Shown here: piece by piece, positions 25,237 through 34,014 of the stretch
Position numbering within the stretch: position 1 is the first letter of the stretch
Layout: the number at the start of each line of letters is the position of its first letter
Assembly: GCA_900771955.1 (NCBI GenBank)
Contig: CAAGPW010000136.1
Coordinates: 1 to 56,661 of the forward strand
Length of the DNA stretch: 56,661 nt
From: Lachnospiraceae bacterium
GTDB taxonomy: Bacteria > Bacillota > Clostridia > Lachnospirales > Lachnospiraceae
Direction of reading: 5' to 3'
The notes under the pieces: model-generated
Told to the model about the DNA's origin: nothing
Seen by the model: the letters and a program-made list of their open reading frames with translations, nothing else
The model's database searches: none
Translations under genes and position numbers: made by a program

Positions 25237-26424
25237 TTATGCCTGACTCAGCTGCTTTTCCAGCACACGCTGCAGTGCCTGCACGACAAACACAATATCT
25301 TCCTCTTTCAAATTCGTGCTGCACGGAAGATTGATCACCCGTCTGCTGTAATCTGTCGCTTTCTGGATCTGAAAAGCGGTACAATCCACATAAGGTTTCT
25401 GCTCATGGATCAGTCCCCAGATCGCTCTGGTCTGCACTCCTTCTTTTTCCAGCTCCGTGATAATATCTCTTAATTCCGCTTTTACAACATTGCGGTCTAA
25501 GACATAGGAATAGAACCATTTGTTGGACTCGGTTCCCGCTCGGAACGGAAGCAGATATCCGGTTTTGCTCCCCTGTAATAATTCCCTGTAAACAGAATAG
25601 TTTTTCTGCTTTCTGCTGATAAACTCCGGTAATTCCTCCATCTGAGCGACACCAAGTGCTCCCTGAAGATTGGTCATCCGGTAATTGTATCCGACTTCAT
25701 TATGGATATAATAATGCACGTCGTCCTTTGCCTGAGTGGAAATGTATTTTGCATGCTTTACATCCTTTAATTCTTTTGCCGTAAGCGCTCCGCCACCGCC
25801 TGTCGTAATGATCTTATTTCCATTAAAGGAATATGCACCAAAATCGCCGATCGTTCCGGCATATTTACCCGCATATTTTCCAGAGATAAATTTCGATCCG
25901 AGTGCTTCGGTCGCATCCTCAATAACCTTCAATCCATACTGATCCGCGATCTGCATGATGCGTTCCATGTCTGCGAGATTTCCAAATACATGAACCACTA
26001 CAATTGCCTTTACTCTGGAACCATCTGCTTTCCGGTAAAGTCCATCCGTTTTCTTTTCACACTCTGTCTCACAAAACAACCTTAATTTCTCCGGATCCAT
26101 ACAAAGGCTGTCATCACAGTCCATAAAAACAGGGTTGGCAAACTGATATTTTACAGGATTGACCGCGGCTATAAAGGTAACCGTCGGTACGATCACGCTG
26201 TTGCCCGGCTGCACACCGCATTCCATTAATGCCAGATGAAGCGCTGCTGTTCCGCTCTGGCAGGCAGCCATCATTGGTACTTTTAAAAACTCCGCCAGTT
26301 TTTCTTCCAGCTGCGTAATATAAGCACCACCCGTAGACACCCAGCCCTGATGCACGGCATCCAGTACATATTTTTCTTCGTTTCCTTCAAAATTCGGAAT
26401 TGACAACGGTACAAATTTTCCCAT
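25237..26424 (-). CDS. legC: PLP-dependent aminotransferase of the legionaminic acid pathway (LegC-like)
   Basis: 395 residues of the DegT/DnrJ/EryC1/StrS sugar aminotransferase family. PVFMDCDDSLCMDP, VVVHVFGNLADMERI, EDATEALGS and SFNGNKIITTGGGG (with the PLP-binding lysine) are seen. The N-terminus VPLSIPNFEGNEEKYVLDA matches the LegC subgroup that aminates GDP- or UDP-4-keto-6-deoxy-GlcNAc at C4. It lies 29 nt after legB, its expected partner. The family call is firm; the GDP rather than UDP route is inferred from ptmE in the same island. Confidence 0.85.
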   Translation of the reverse strand: MGKFVPLSIPNFEGNEEKYVLDAVHQGWVSTGGAYITQLEEKLAEFLKVPMMAACQSGTAALHLALMECGVQPGNSVIVPTVTFIAAVNPVKYQFANPVFMDCDDSLCMDPEKLRLFCETECEKKTDGLYRKADGSRVKAIVVVHVFGNLADMERIMQIADQYGLKVIEDATEALGSKFISGKYAGKYAGTIGDFGAYSFNGNKIITTGGGGALTAKELKDVKHAKYISTQAKDDVHYYIHNEVGYNYRMTNLQGALGVAQMEELPEFISRKQKNYSVYRELLQGSKTGYLLPFRAGTESNKWFYSYVLDRNVVKAELRDIITELEKEGVQTRAIWGLIHEQKPYVDCTAFQIQKATDYSRRVINLPCSTNLKEEDIVFVVQALQRVLEKQLSQA

Positions 26425-26453
26425 ATCTTTATCCTCCAGCCCTGCTTTTAAGT

Positions 26454-27434
26454 TTACACATTATAAATGTCTGCCTTGTAAGAATCCATATGTTCCCGCA
26501 TCCAGGCAATTGTCTCTGCAATACCCTGTGCAAATGTATATTTCTGCTGCCAGTCTGTGAGTTCTTTTATTTTTGCATTGGAACCCAGCAGACGGTTTAC
26601 TTCACTCTTCTCCGGACGCAGACGCTGCTCATCACAGACGATCGTCGCCTTCGGATTGATCTGCGCGATGATCTCCTGTGCCAGTTCTCCAATGGAAATC
26701 TCCTGCTGCGTTGCAATGTTAATCTCCTGTCCGATCGTCTTATCCGACTCTGCAATTGCAATAAAACCTGCCGCTGTGTCTTTTACATAATTGAAATCTC
26801 TGGTTGGCGTCAGTGAACCTAGCTTAATCTCCTCTTTTCCGGCAAGAAGCTGTGAAATGATCGTCGGAATAACTGCACGCGCTGACTGTCTCGGTCCAAA
26901 TGTATTAAACGGTCGCACGATAGATACCGGAAGATTAAAACTGCGGTAAAAGCTCTCCGCGAGACGGTCTGCTCCAATCTTAGTCGCCGAATAAGGAGAC
27001 TGTCCCTGATACGGATGTTTTTCATCGATTGGAACATACTGCGCCGTTCCATATACCTCCGAAGTGGATGTGATGAGCACCCGCTCTGTTTCCAGCATTC
27101 TTGCTGCCTGCAAAACATTTAAGGTTCCCTTGATATTGGTATCCACATACGAATCCGGCGAATGATAGCTGAACGGAATTGCGATCAACGCCGCAAGATG
27201 AAATACTGCATCCACACCGGTCATTGCCTCTCTCACACCGTTCGGATCTCTCACATCTCCGGAAAAGATCTCGATCTCACGCAGTTTTTCCTTCGGGAGC
27301 GTGTCCAACCACCCCCATGTATTAAATGAATTATAAAAAGTAAATGCCTTTACATCATAGCCTTTTTCCAATAAACTTTCGGTCAGATGACTGCCGATAA
27401 AGCCATCCGCGCCCGTTACCAGTACTTTCTTCAT
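26454..27434 (-). CDS. legB: GDP/UDP-GlcNAc 4,6-dehydratase (LegB-like)
   Basis: 326 residues from ATG 27434, GGAGG 9 nt upstream; the open frame extends 47 codons further without homology. Extended SDR fold: NAD motif VTGADGFIGSH (6-16), SSTSEVYG and the catalytic YSATK. The pattern FTFYNSFNTWGWLDTLP and FNTFGPRQSARAVIPTII is typical of LegB/bacillosamine-type dehydratases rather than rhamnose enzymes. It forms the 4-keto-6-deoxy intermediate used by LegC. A putative extended -10 promoter lies upstream, so legBC may be a separate unit. Confidence 0.85.
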   Translation of the reverse strand: MKKVLVTGADGFIGSHLTESLLEKGYDVKAFTFYNSFNTWGWLDTLPKEKLREIEIFSGDVRDPNGVREAMTGVDAVFHLAALIAIPFSYHSPDSYVDTNIKGTLNVLQAARMLETERVLITSTSEVYGTAQYVPIDEKHPYQGQSPYSATKIGADRLAESFYRSFNLPVSIVRPFNTFGPRQSARAVIPTIISQLLAGKEEIKLGSLTPTRDFNYVKDTAAGFIAIAESDKTIGQEINIATQQEISIGELAQEIIAQINPKATIVCDEQRLRPEKSEVNRLLGSNAKIKELTDWQQKYTFAQGIAETIAWMREHMDSYKADIYNV

Positions 27435-27501
27435 ATGTAAATACCTCCGTATTTCTATTTTCAGTCTTTGTAAGTACCTGTACCGTACTTTTTCTCCCTG
27501 T

Positions 27502-27510
27502 ATTATATCA
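27502..27510 (-). promoter_or_regulatory. Extended -10 promoter before legB
   Basis: TGATATAAT (TGN-TATAAT) on the minus strand, about 70 nt upstream of legB. A GTATTC/GAATAC hairpin lies just before it (27511-27528). No good -35. Confidence 0.45.
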
Positions 27511-27535
27511 GTATTCCTTCCAGAATACCATAATC

Positions 27536-28624
27536 TTAACGATCTAAAAACGCAGCGATCTGTGCATTCATACAATCCGCCACATCTCCATCATTCAGAT
27601 AGCACCAAGACCATTCTACGATCTTTTCCATTGCAGTTTCCACACTCCAATGCGGTTTCCACCCAAATGTTTTTTTCAATTTTGAGCAGTCCAGCTTTAA
27701 GAAACCAGCTTCATGCGGTCCACCGTCATACTGATTGATCCATTCTGCCGCATTTCCTGTCATTCCATTCCATTTCTGACAAAAAAGCGTTACCAAATCT
27801 CCTGTTGTCCAGTTATCCGTCTCCTCCGGTCCGACATTATAATTTCCCGCAAGCGAAACATCACCATACTGTGCCTGGGCGATCATCAGATATGCCGCAA
27901 CTGGTTCTAACACATGTTGATATGGTCTGATTGAATAAGGGTTTCGAACCACGATCTTCTTTCCCGCCGAAACTGCCCGGATACAATCCGGTATGATCCT
28001 GTCATTTGCGAAATCCCCTCCCCCTATTACATTTCCTGCCCGACAGGTTGTGATGGCAATTTTTCTTCCGTCCTCCATTACACCTGAATCCCCTCCAAAA
28101 AAAGAATTTTTATAGCAGGAAGTCACCAGTTCCGAGCATGATTTCGAATTTGAATAAGGGTCATATCCATTCAGTTCCTCATTTTCACGATATCCCCATT
28201 CCCATTCTCTGTTTAAATAAACTTTATCTGTCGTCACATTAACAAATGACCGAACAGAAGAACAACTCCTGACTGCTTCAAGCACATTCACGGTTCCCAA
28301 CACATTCGTTTCATAAGTATAAACCGGATCTTTATAGGAATCTCTGACAATTGGCTGTGCCGCCATATGAATGACAATTTCCGGTCTTGTTTCTTCAAAT
28401 ACCTGCTCTAAATGCTGCAAATCTCTAATATCGCCCACCACCGACTTCATCTGCGATCCCAGCTTACAAAGTTCGTACAACGACGGTTCTGTCGGTGGTA
28501 TTTTTGCATAGCCAATCACTTCTGCGCCTGCATTTATAAGTAATTTACACATCCATGCTCCCTTAAATCCGGTATGACCTGTGATCAAAACACGTTTTCC
28601 TTTATAAAATGAAACATCGAGCAT
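27536..28624 (-). CDS. rfbG: CDP-glucose 4,6-dehydratase
   Basis: 362 residues from ATG 28624 with GGAGG 6 nt upstream; a TTG six codons earlier is rejected. SDR dehydratase with NAD motif ITGHTGFKGAW, VTTDKVYLN and catalytic YSNSK. The signature RVLITGHTGFKGAWMCK and MAAQPIVRDSYKDP is specific for RfbG/DdhB. It converts CDP-glucose to CDP-4-keto-6-deoxy-glucose. RfbF, which makes CDP-glucose, and RfbH, which acts next, are in the same run, although rfbG is the last gene of the block. Confidence 0.92.
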   Translation of the reverse strand: MLDVSFYKGKRVLITGHTGFKGAWMCKLLINAGAEVIGYAKIPPTEPSLYELCKLGSQMKSVVGDIRDLQHLEQVFEETRPEIVIHMAAQPIVRDSYKDPVYTYETNVLGTVNVLEAVRSCSSVRSFVNVTTDKVYLNREWEWGYRENEELNGYDPYSNSKSCSELVTSCYKNSFFGGDSGVMEDGRKIAITTCRAGNVIGGGDFANDRIIPDCIRAVSAGKKIVVRNPYSIRPYQHVLEPVAAYLMIAQAQYGDVSLAGNYNVGPEETDNWTTGDLVTLFCQKWNGMTGNAAEWINQYDGGPHEAGFLKLDCSKLKKTFGWKPHWSVETAMEKIVEWSWCYLNDGDVADCMNAQIAAFLDR

Positions 28625-28646
28625 ATTTTTCCTCCCACACAATCAT

Positions 28647-29558
28647 CTATGACCTTTTCCATCTGTCCAGTTCTTTTCGAATTCCATCCGCAAATGTCGT
28701 TTTGGGATACCACCCGGTATCCCTTTGAAGTGCAGTGATATCCGCACACATTCCACAGATTCTCCCTTCTGCATACGGAACATCTCCAAATCCAAGTTCC
28801 GAATCGGATTCCAACACGTCCTTCATTTCACGTAAATACTGCCGAAGCGGATAAGATCTGCCGCTCCCAAGGCAATAAAAATTGTTTCCACCTGCTTTTT
28901 CTCCTACCAGGTAAAACGCTTCCCCTGCATCTGCACTGTAAAGATAATCCCAGTCCTGTATCCCTTCCGTAAACGAACACCGTTCATTTCTCACCATCTT
29001 CGGCAACACAGTCTGTATCAAAGTACCCGGTAGTTCATATTTTCCATATACACTGAAAATACGCACCCAGGAAAAATCCATTTTTTTCTGCGCAGCTGCT
29101 GTTGAACAAAGTTTTCCAGCCGCCGCTTTCGCTATCCCATACGCACTTAACGGTGCCAGTTCCGTGTCCGGCCGCGTCTTGCTTTCCTTATGTATTCCAT
29201 ATTCCGCCTGTGACCCCGCTCCAATAAATTTTTTACACCCTAAGCGTTCCGCCAATTCAAGTGCATCCAACGTATACGCTATATTTTCCGACTGTTTTCT
29301 TGCGTCTGTACGTCCTTCCCTATCCGTATGCGTCCAGCCCAGATGATAAAAAACATCATATACTCCATCTGTTTTCAAATTTTCCAATTCATCCAGATCA
29401 CATTCTGCAACTGTAACATATTTCGACAACGGCAGCCGTCCGGTTTTTGTGGAACCTCTTCTCACCAGTGCAAGCACCTGTACTTCATTTTTTACACATT
29501 CCTCTATTAGAGCTACTCCAATCATACTGGTTGCTCCTGTTACCACAACTCTCTCCAT
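28647..29558 (-). CDS. NAD-dependent epimerase/reductase (SDR), probable side-chain reductase of the CDP-branched sugar
   Basis: 303 residues from ATG 29558. Extended SDR: VVVTGATSMIGVALIEE near residues 4-20, GAGSQAEYG, and catalytic SAYGIAK. The family is certain (NAD-dependent epimerase/dehydratase). In the yersiniose pathway a similar SDR (YerF) reduces the ketone left by the ThDP carboligase. Here the gene starts 4 nt after the carboligase gene ends, so the same job is inferred. An epimerase role cannot be excluded. Confidence 0.75.
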   Translation of the reverse strand: MERVVVTGATSMIGVALIEECVKNEVQVLALVRRGSTKTGRLPLSKYVTVAECDLDELENLKTDGVYDVFYHLGWTHTDREGRTDARKQSENIAYTLDALELAERLGCKKFIGAGSQAEYGIHKESKTRPDTELAPLSAYGIAKAAAGKLCSTAAAQKKMDFSWVRIFSVYGKYELPGTLIQTVLPKMVRNERCSFTEGIQDWDYLYSADAGEAFYLVGEKAGGNNFYCLGSGRSYPLRQYLREMKDVLESDSELGFGDVPYAEGRICGMCADITALQRDTGWYPKTTFADGIRKELDRWKRS

Positions 29559-29562
29559 GCCC

Positions 29563-31365
29563 TTATTCCTTCTCATTCACCGGCGTGACGATCATGTTTT
29601 CCAAAAACTCTTCCCGATCCAGGAAGGGATACATGTCCTCTAACGGTTTGGATACCAGTACCCCATCCTCACGCATCAGCGATGCATTGGTCGGAATCAC
29701 TTCCATATCTGGCGTAACCATAACTTCAATCATCGCAGGTCCTTTTTCATTCAATATCTGCGATAGATTCTCTTCACTTTTACTGATACTCTCCAGCTTA
29801 TAGTACGGAACCCCAAACGCATACGCAACTTTTTCCATATCTGCAAAAGATATTCCACTTTGCACTCCTTCCCCTACAAAATTTCCCTGAAAGAATTTTT
29901 TCTGCGTCTGGTGGATTGAAAAATAACCACCATTATTCATAATAAATACTTTTATATTCATATCATGATATTTTAGCACCTGCATTTCCTGCAGATTCTG
30001 CATAAACGATCCCTCTCCCGTTACTGCAACGACTGTCGAATCCGGTTTCGCAACAGAAACCCCAATCGCTGCCGGCAGCGTGAATCCCATAGTGGCTGTT
30101 CCACCTGTTGTAATATGGCGCTGTCCCTTTTTCAGGTCAACTGCCTGCGCAACTACATAAAATGCAGATCCGGCATCGGAAACAACCGGCATGTCTGCAG
30201 ACATATGCCGATTTAAAAGGTCAACAAATTTATAATAATTGATTCCTTTTTTATCATCCTCATATTGCGGCAGTACAACCGGGTATTTCTTCTTCCATTC
30301 CTGACATTTAGACAGCCACTCCTGATAAACCGGCACTTCATCCATATAACCCTGAACACTCTCAAGAAATTTTTTGATATCACACTGAAATACCCTGTCA
30401 ATATCAATCGTCTTTTTGGTATGCTCCTCCTTGTCTACATCAACAACAAGTACTTTTGCCTCTCTCGCAAATAGCTCATACTCATGCCCCACTACCGAGA
30501 CTGCCAGTCTGCTTCCAAATGAAAGTATCAGATCCGCATTCTGCATTGCAAAATTTCCTGCCCGTGTTCCCTTGGTTCCAATTCTTCCGATATTGCACTC
30601 ATCTTCCCCTGCCAACACATCAATTCCCATGATCGGAGTTACTACAGGAATCTTATAGCGATGAACAAACGTCTCCAGAAGCTCACATGCCCCCGCCAGC
30701 CTGATTCCATGACCTGCAATAATCACTGGTCTTTTTGCTTTTTTCAGTTCCTCTGAAAAATAATCCAGTTCTTCTTCCGTTGGCATATAGCTGTCTTTTT
30801 CATCGGACTCCACAAATCCTTCCAGTTCTTCTACGTTGATATTCGCGCTCTGTACATCCAACGGAATACTAAGCCACACCGGTCCTGGTCTTCCACTTTT
30901 TGCTTCGTGCACTGCTTTTTCCAGATAATATTTAATCTTCATTGGTTCATTTACTTCCACCGCATACTTTGTGATTGACTGGACAATCGGTATAATATTG
31001 GCTTCCTGTACCCCAAACTGACGAAGTGACTCTATTCCGGAATTATAAACCGTCTGTTTACTCTTTGCCTGCCCGGAAACAAAAACTACCGGAATGGAAT
31101 CCTGATAACAATCCAAAACACCTGTTATTGTATTTGTTGCCCCCGGTCCGCTTGTTGTCAGTACCACACACAGATCATTTTTCATCTTTGCGTAACCTTC
31201 TGCCGCCATAGCCGCTGCCTGCTCATGATGCGTGCACCAGAACTTTATCTTTTCAGAACTTCCAAAAGAGTTGACCAGATGCATACATCCTCCCCCGGAT
31301 ACCATAAACATATTTTCAACTCTTTGTTTTTCAAAAAATCTTACAACATAATCAGATAGCTTCAT
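29563..31365 (-). CDS. Thiamine-diphosphate carboligase (acetolactate synthase-like, YerE-type role inferred)
   Basis: 600 residues from ATG 31365 (MKLSDYVVRFFEKQRVENMF), AGGAG upstream. All three ThDP-enzyme domains are present: the Pyr domain with catalytic E48 (CTHHEQAAAMAAEGYA), the central domain (KRPVIIAGHGIRLAGA) and the PP domain with GEGSFMQN...NNGGY, a GDG-to-GEG variant of the cofactor motif. It resembles acetolactate synthase large subunits, but no small subunit or ilv gene is near. In Yersinia, YerE of this family decarboxylates pyruvate and transfers the two-carbon unit to C4 of CDP-3,6-dideoxy-4-ketohexose. The start overlaps the HpaI-like gene by 14 nt. The donor here may be a larger 2-oxo acid made by the adjacent aldolases. 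Confidence 0.85.
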   Translation of the reverse strand: MKLSDYVVRFFEKQRVENMFMVSGGGCMHLVNSFGSSEKIKFWCTHHEQAAAMAAEGYAKMKNDLCVVLTTSGPGATNTITGVLDCYQDSIPVVFVSGQAKSKQTVYNSGIESLRQFGVQEANIIPIVQSITKYAVEVNEPMKIKYYLEKAVHEAKSGRPGPVWLSIPLDVQSANINVEELEGFVESDEKDSYMPTEEELDYFSEELKKAKRPVIIAGHGIRLAGACELLETFVHRYKIPVVTPIMGIDVLAGEDECNIGRIGTKGTRAGNFAMQNADLILSFGSRLAVSVVGHEYELFAREAKVLVVDVDKEEHTKKTIDIDRVFQCDIKKFLESVQGYMDEVPVYQEWLSKCQEWKKKYPVVLPQYEDDKKGINYYKFVDLLNRHMSADMPVVSDAGSAFYVVAQAVDLKKGQRHITTGGTATMGFTLPAAIGVSVAKPDSTVVAVTGEGSFMQNLQEMQVLKYHDMNIKVFIMNNGGYFSIHQTQKKFFQGNFVGEGVQSGISFADMEKVAYAFGVPYYKLESISKSEENLSQILNEKGPAMIEVMVTPDMEVIPTNASLMREDGVLVSKPLEDMYPFLDREEFLENMIVTPVNEKE

Positions 31366-32092
31366 CTTTCCTGACTCCTTCCACAAAATTCCGTACACAC
31401 TGAAACAGCAGTCCGCTGTCCACTTTATAAACAATAAATGAAAATCCCTGCGCTATAATTTTCTTTGCCTCTTCAATACTATGAACCATACAGCCAGCCA
31501 TCTTTCCTGCATCGTTTACTTTTCTGACTGTCTCATCCATCAGCGTAAGAACCTTGGGGTTTGTCACATCCCCCGGAACCCCAAGCGCCATTGACAGATC
31601 ATACTGTCCTATATATATAATATCGATCTCCTCATATTCCAAAATTTTATCCAACTGCGCGAACGCTTCTTTTCCTTCCAGGATAATCCCAACCTTGATC
31701 CTGTGATTTTCCTCTGTAAAGAACTCTTTTTTCACACTGGAATATCCACCTGCCGTAATATATGGATTAAATCCTCTTTCTCCTACCGGCGCAAAATAGG
31801 AATATTTTATGATCCGTTCTATATCATCTATACCTGAAACCTGTGGAAAAATGATCCCGTCACATCCCATATCCAATGCTCTTAAAACCCATGTTTCTTC
31901 GATTGCAGGAACCCTTACATATGCCTGCTTATTTTCACTGTGTGCTGCAAAAATCATATTTTGCGCAAGTTCAAAATCAATCACCCCATGCTCCATATCT
32001 ATAATGGAAAAATCAAACCCTGCTTTTGCCATAATATTTGTCGCGTATGGCGAAGGAATCTCCGCCCATGTTCCAATCTCAACCTTTTTCAT
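31352..32092 (-). CDS. HpcH/HpaI-type class II pyruvate aldolase
   Basis: 246 residues. Matches the HpcH/HpaI aldolase family: IIDMEHGVIDF with the catalytic H35, AYVRVP with R59, GCDGIIFPQV, PVGERGFNPY, the metal-ligand glutamate in IILEGKEA and IYIGQYDLSMALG. These enzymes condense pyruvate (or another 2-oxo acid) with an aldehyde, or cleave 4-hydroxy-2-oxo acids. No aromatic-degradation gene is nearby. Tight coupling with the DmpG-like gene upstream and the carboligase downstream suggests it makes or edits the 2-oxo acid donor. Substrate unknown. Confidence 0.82.
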   Translation of the reverse strand: MKKVEIGTWAEIPSPYATNIMAKAGFDFSIIDMEHGVIDFELAQNMIFAAHSENKQAYVRVPAIEETWVLRALDMGCDGIIFPQVSGIDDIERIIKYSYFAPVGERGFNPYITAGGYSSVKKEFFTEENHRIKVGIILEGKEAFAQLDKILEYEEIDIIYIGQYDLSMALGVPGDVTNPKVLTLMDETVRKVNDAGKMAGCMVHSIEEAKKIIAQGFSFIVYKVDSGLLFQCVRNFVEGVRKDEAI

Positions 32093-32104
32093 CTTTCTTT
32101 CTCC

Positions 32105-33136
32105 TTAAAATGACATACCTTCATCCATCGATTTTCTGTTACGCAAATCAGCCGCCACATCTACGATCATGTCTTCCTGACCTGCCATTGCTTTTCTTGC
32201 ACCAAGTTCCATAAAAATATCACGCGGATCTACGTTAAATTCCTTTGCCGCTCTCAGTACATGGACTTTGAACGCAGAAAAAACTCCCGCCGTTCCACTT
32301 ACAATAGAAACACTATCCAGTCCCTTATCCTTTTCATCAAAGTACCTGACAACTTCATCACTCGCATCCAGCATTGCATACCAGTCGAGCCCTCTCAATT
32401 CCCACTGCTCCTTTTTTAACAAAGCAACCAACGCTTCGATCGGACAGTTTCCGGCTCCTGCCCCAAAGCCTCTGATTGTCCCGTCTACAATCGTAGCTCC
32501 CTCTTTTAAAGCAATATATGTATTAGCTACCGCAAGCCCGAGATTATTGTGCGCATGAAATCCTATTTCAATGTTTAACCCTTCCCGTAATGTGGATATG
32601 GTTCTTTTTACCATCTCCGGAGTGGAGGCACCTGCGCTGTCCATAATGATCACTCCATCCGCACCATATCCCTGCATTTTTCTGGCTTCTTCAAGCAGTC
32701 TTTCCGTTGATGTCATATGATACATCATCAGAATACCATAAACCTGCTTTCCTTTTTTACATAAATATTCTATATGCTGTCTTGTTGTATCTGCCTCCGT
32801 ACACTGACAACCTATTTTAAAGATCTGCGCTCCCTGTTCTATTGCAGGCTCCAAATTATCCCGGATCGTTCCAAAACCCGGTATCATATATACACCTAGT
32901 TTTGTCTTTTTCAGATTTTCCTTCGCCGTTTTTAGCATTTCCTCATCGGTAAGTCTTGACAATCCCACCTGTAAAGAAGATGCCCCCAGACCGTTTCCAT
33001 GGCCTACAATCACTGCTTCCATTCCTGCCTTATCAATGTACCTGCAGTATTTTTCAATATTCTCCTTTGTATACTGATGTTTTATTGCATGCGACCCATC
33101 CCTTAATGTCGCATCGAAAATTTTAATCTTGTCCAT
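32105..33136 (-). CDS. 4-hydroxy-2-oxovalerate aldolase (DmpG/MhpE-like)
   Basis: 343 residues from ATG 33136. The N-terminus KIFDATLRDGSHAIKHQYT carries the catalytic R12, D13, H16 and H20 pattern of DmpG, and GFHAHNNLGLAVAN supplies the metal-binding histidines. The C-terminal communication domain (REFNVDPRDIFMELGARK-like) that docks with the aldehyde dehydrogenase is present. DmpG interconverts 4-hydroxy-2-oxopentanoate with pyruvate plus acetaldehyde. It overlaps the DmpF-like gene by 14 nt, the usual pairing for the channelling complex. In this nucleotide-sugar operon the condensation direction is inferred. Confidence 0.9.
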   Translation of the reverse strand: MDKIKIFDATLRDGSHAIKHQYTKENIEKYCRYIDKAGMEAVIVGHGNGLGASSLQVGLSRLTDEEMLKTAKENLKKTKLGVYMIPGFGTIRDNLEPAIEQGAQIFKIGCQCTEADTTRQHIEYLCKKGKQVYGILMMYHMTSTERLLEEARKMQGYGADGVIIMDSAGASTPEMVKRTISTLREGLNIEIGFHAHNNLGLAVANTYIALKEGATIVDGTIRGFGAGAGNCPIEALVALLKKEQWELRGLDWYAMLDASDEVVRYFDEKDKGLDSVSIVSGTAGVFSAFKVHVLRAAKEFNVDPRDIFMELGARKAMAGQEDMIVDVAADLRNRKSMDEGMSF

Positions 33137-34010
33137 CTGCCAACTTTGCCTCTGTATATTTCTCCGCAATTTCGATTGCCGCGCATGTTATAATATCCAG
33201 ATTTCCTGAATACTTAGGAAGGAAATCACCAGACCCGACTACCTGAAGCGTGATCGTCACCCTTCCATTTTCATAAATCGGTCCATTTAATATCCGATAA
33301 CCCGGCACATATTTCTTAATCTCCTGTTCCATCTGCTTTACTTCTTTTATAATGGATTTCATATCCGGATCATCTATTAGTGCATACACCGTATTATGCA
33401 TGGTAATCGGTGGTTCCGCCGGATTTAAAGTAATGATTGCTTTTGTATTCTTAATACCTGTAAAATATGACAATGCGTCTCTGGTCGTCTGCGTAAATTC
33501 ATCGATATTGTCTCTGGTTCCCGGTCCGGCTGATTTCGACGCTATCGTTGCCACAATCTCAATATATTTTGTATCCGGATGTACTTTGGAGATTGCATAG
33601 GCGAGCGGTACGGTTGCCTGACCTCCGCATGTGATCATATTTACATTATCTTCCTTAAACGCCTGATCAAGGTTAATCGCGGGAACACAGAATTTCCCCA
33701 CATGCGCCGGTGTCAGATCGATTGCAAACTTCCCAAGTTGTTTTAAAATCGGCGCATTCTTTACGTGTGCTGATGCCGTCGTTGCATCAAAAACAATCTC
33801 ACAGCAGTCGGGATTATCAACAATATACTCTATCGAGTCATCTGTCACCGGAACTCCAAGCCTTTGCGCTCGCATAATACCCGGCGATGCAAGATTTCTT
33901 CCCGCAAAAATACCACACTCCAGCTCATCTGATTTTAAAATTTTCATAAGCAGATCCGTTCCGATGTTTCCCGTACCAAGGATTCCAACCTTTACTTTAT
34001 TTGCGCTCAT
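33123..34010 (-). CDS. Acetaldehyde dehydrogenase (acylating), DmpF/MhpF-like
   Basis: 295 residues. NAD-binding VGILGTGNIGTDL (8-20), catalytic C128 in MITCGGQATVPL, and DLTPAHVGKFCVPAINL are the DmpF signatures. It interconverts acetyl-CoA and acetaldehyde and passes acetaldehyde through a protein tunnel to the aldolase partner. It sits 4 nt after rfbH and overlaps the aldolase gene, so it belongs to the sugar operon. Supplying acetaldehyde from acetyl-CoA is the inferred direction. Confidence 0.9.
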   Translation of the reverse strand: MSANKVKVGILGTGNIGTDLLMKILKSDELECGIFAGRNLASPGIMRAQRLGVPVTDDSIEYIVDNPDCCEIVFDATTASAHVKNAPILKQLGKFAIDLTPAHVGKFCVPAINLDQAFKEDNVNMITCGGQATVPLAYAISKVHPDTKYIEIVATIASKSAGPGTRDNIDEFTQTTRDALSYFTGIKNTKAIITLNPAEPPITMHNTVYALIDDPDMKSIIKEVKQMEQEIKKYVPGYRILNGPIYENGRVTITLQVVGSGDFLPKYSGNLDIITCAAIEIAEKYTEAKLADGQD

Positions 34011-34014
34011 TCTA

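Noticed and set aside
29563..31365. ThDP enzyme as acetolactate synthase of branched-chain amino acid synthesis
   Set aside because: No regulatory subunit or ilv/leu gene nearby; context is nucleotide-sugar synthesis. Biochemical overlap cannot be excluded from sequence.
31352..34010. DmpF/DmpG/HpaI as a piece of an aromatic meta-cleavage pathway
   Set aside because: No dioxygenase, hydratase, hydrolase or decarboxylase partner is present, and the genes overlap and interleave with CDP-sugar genes.
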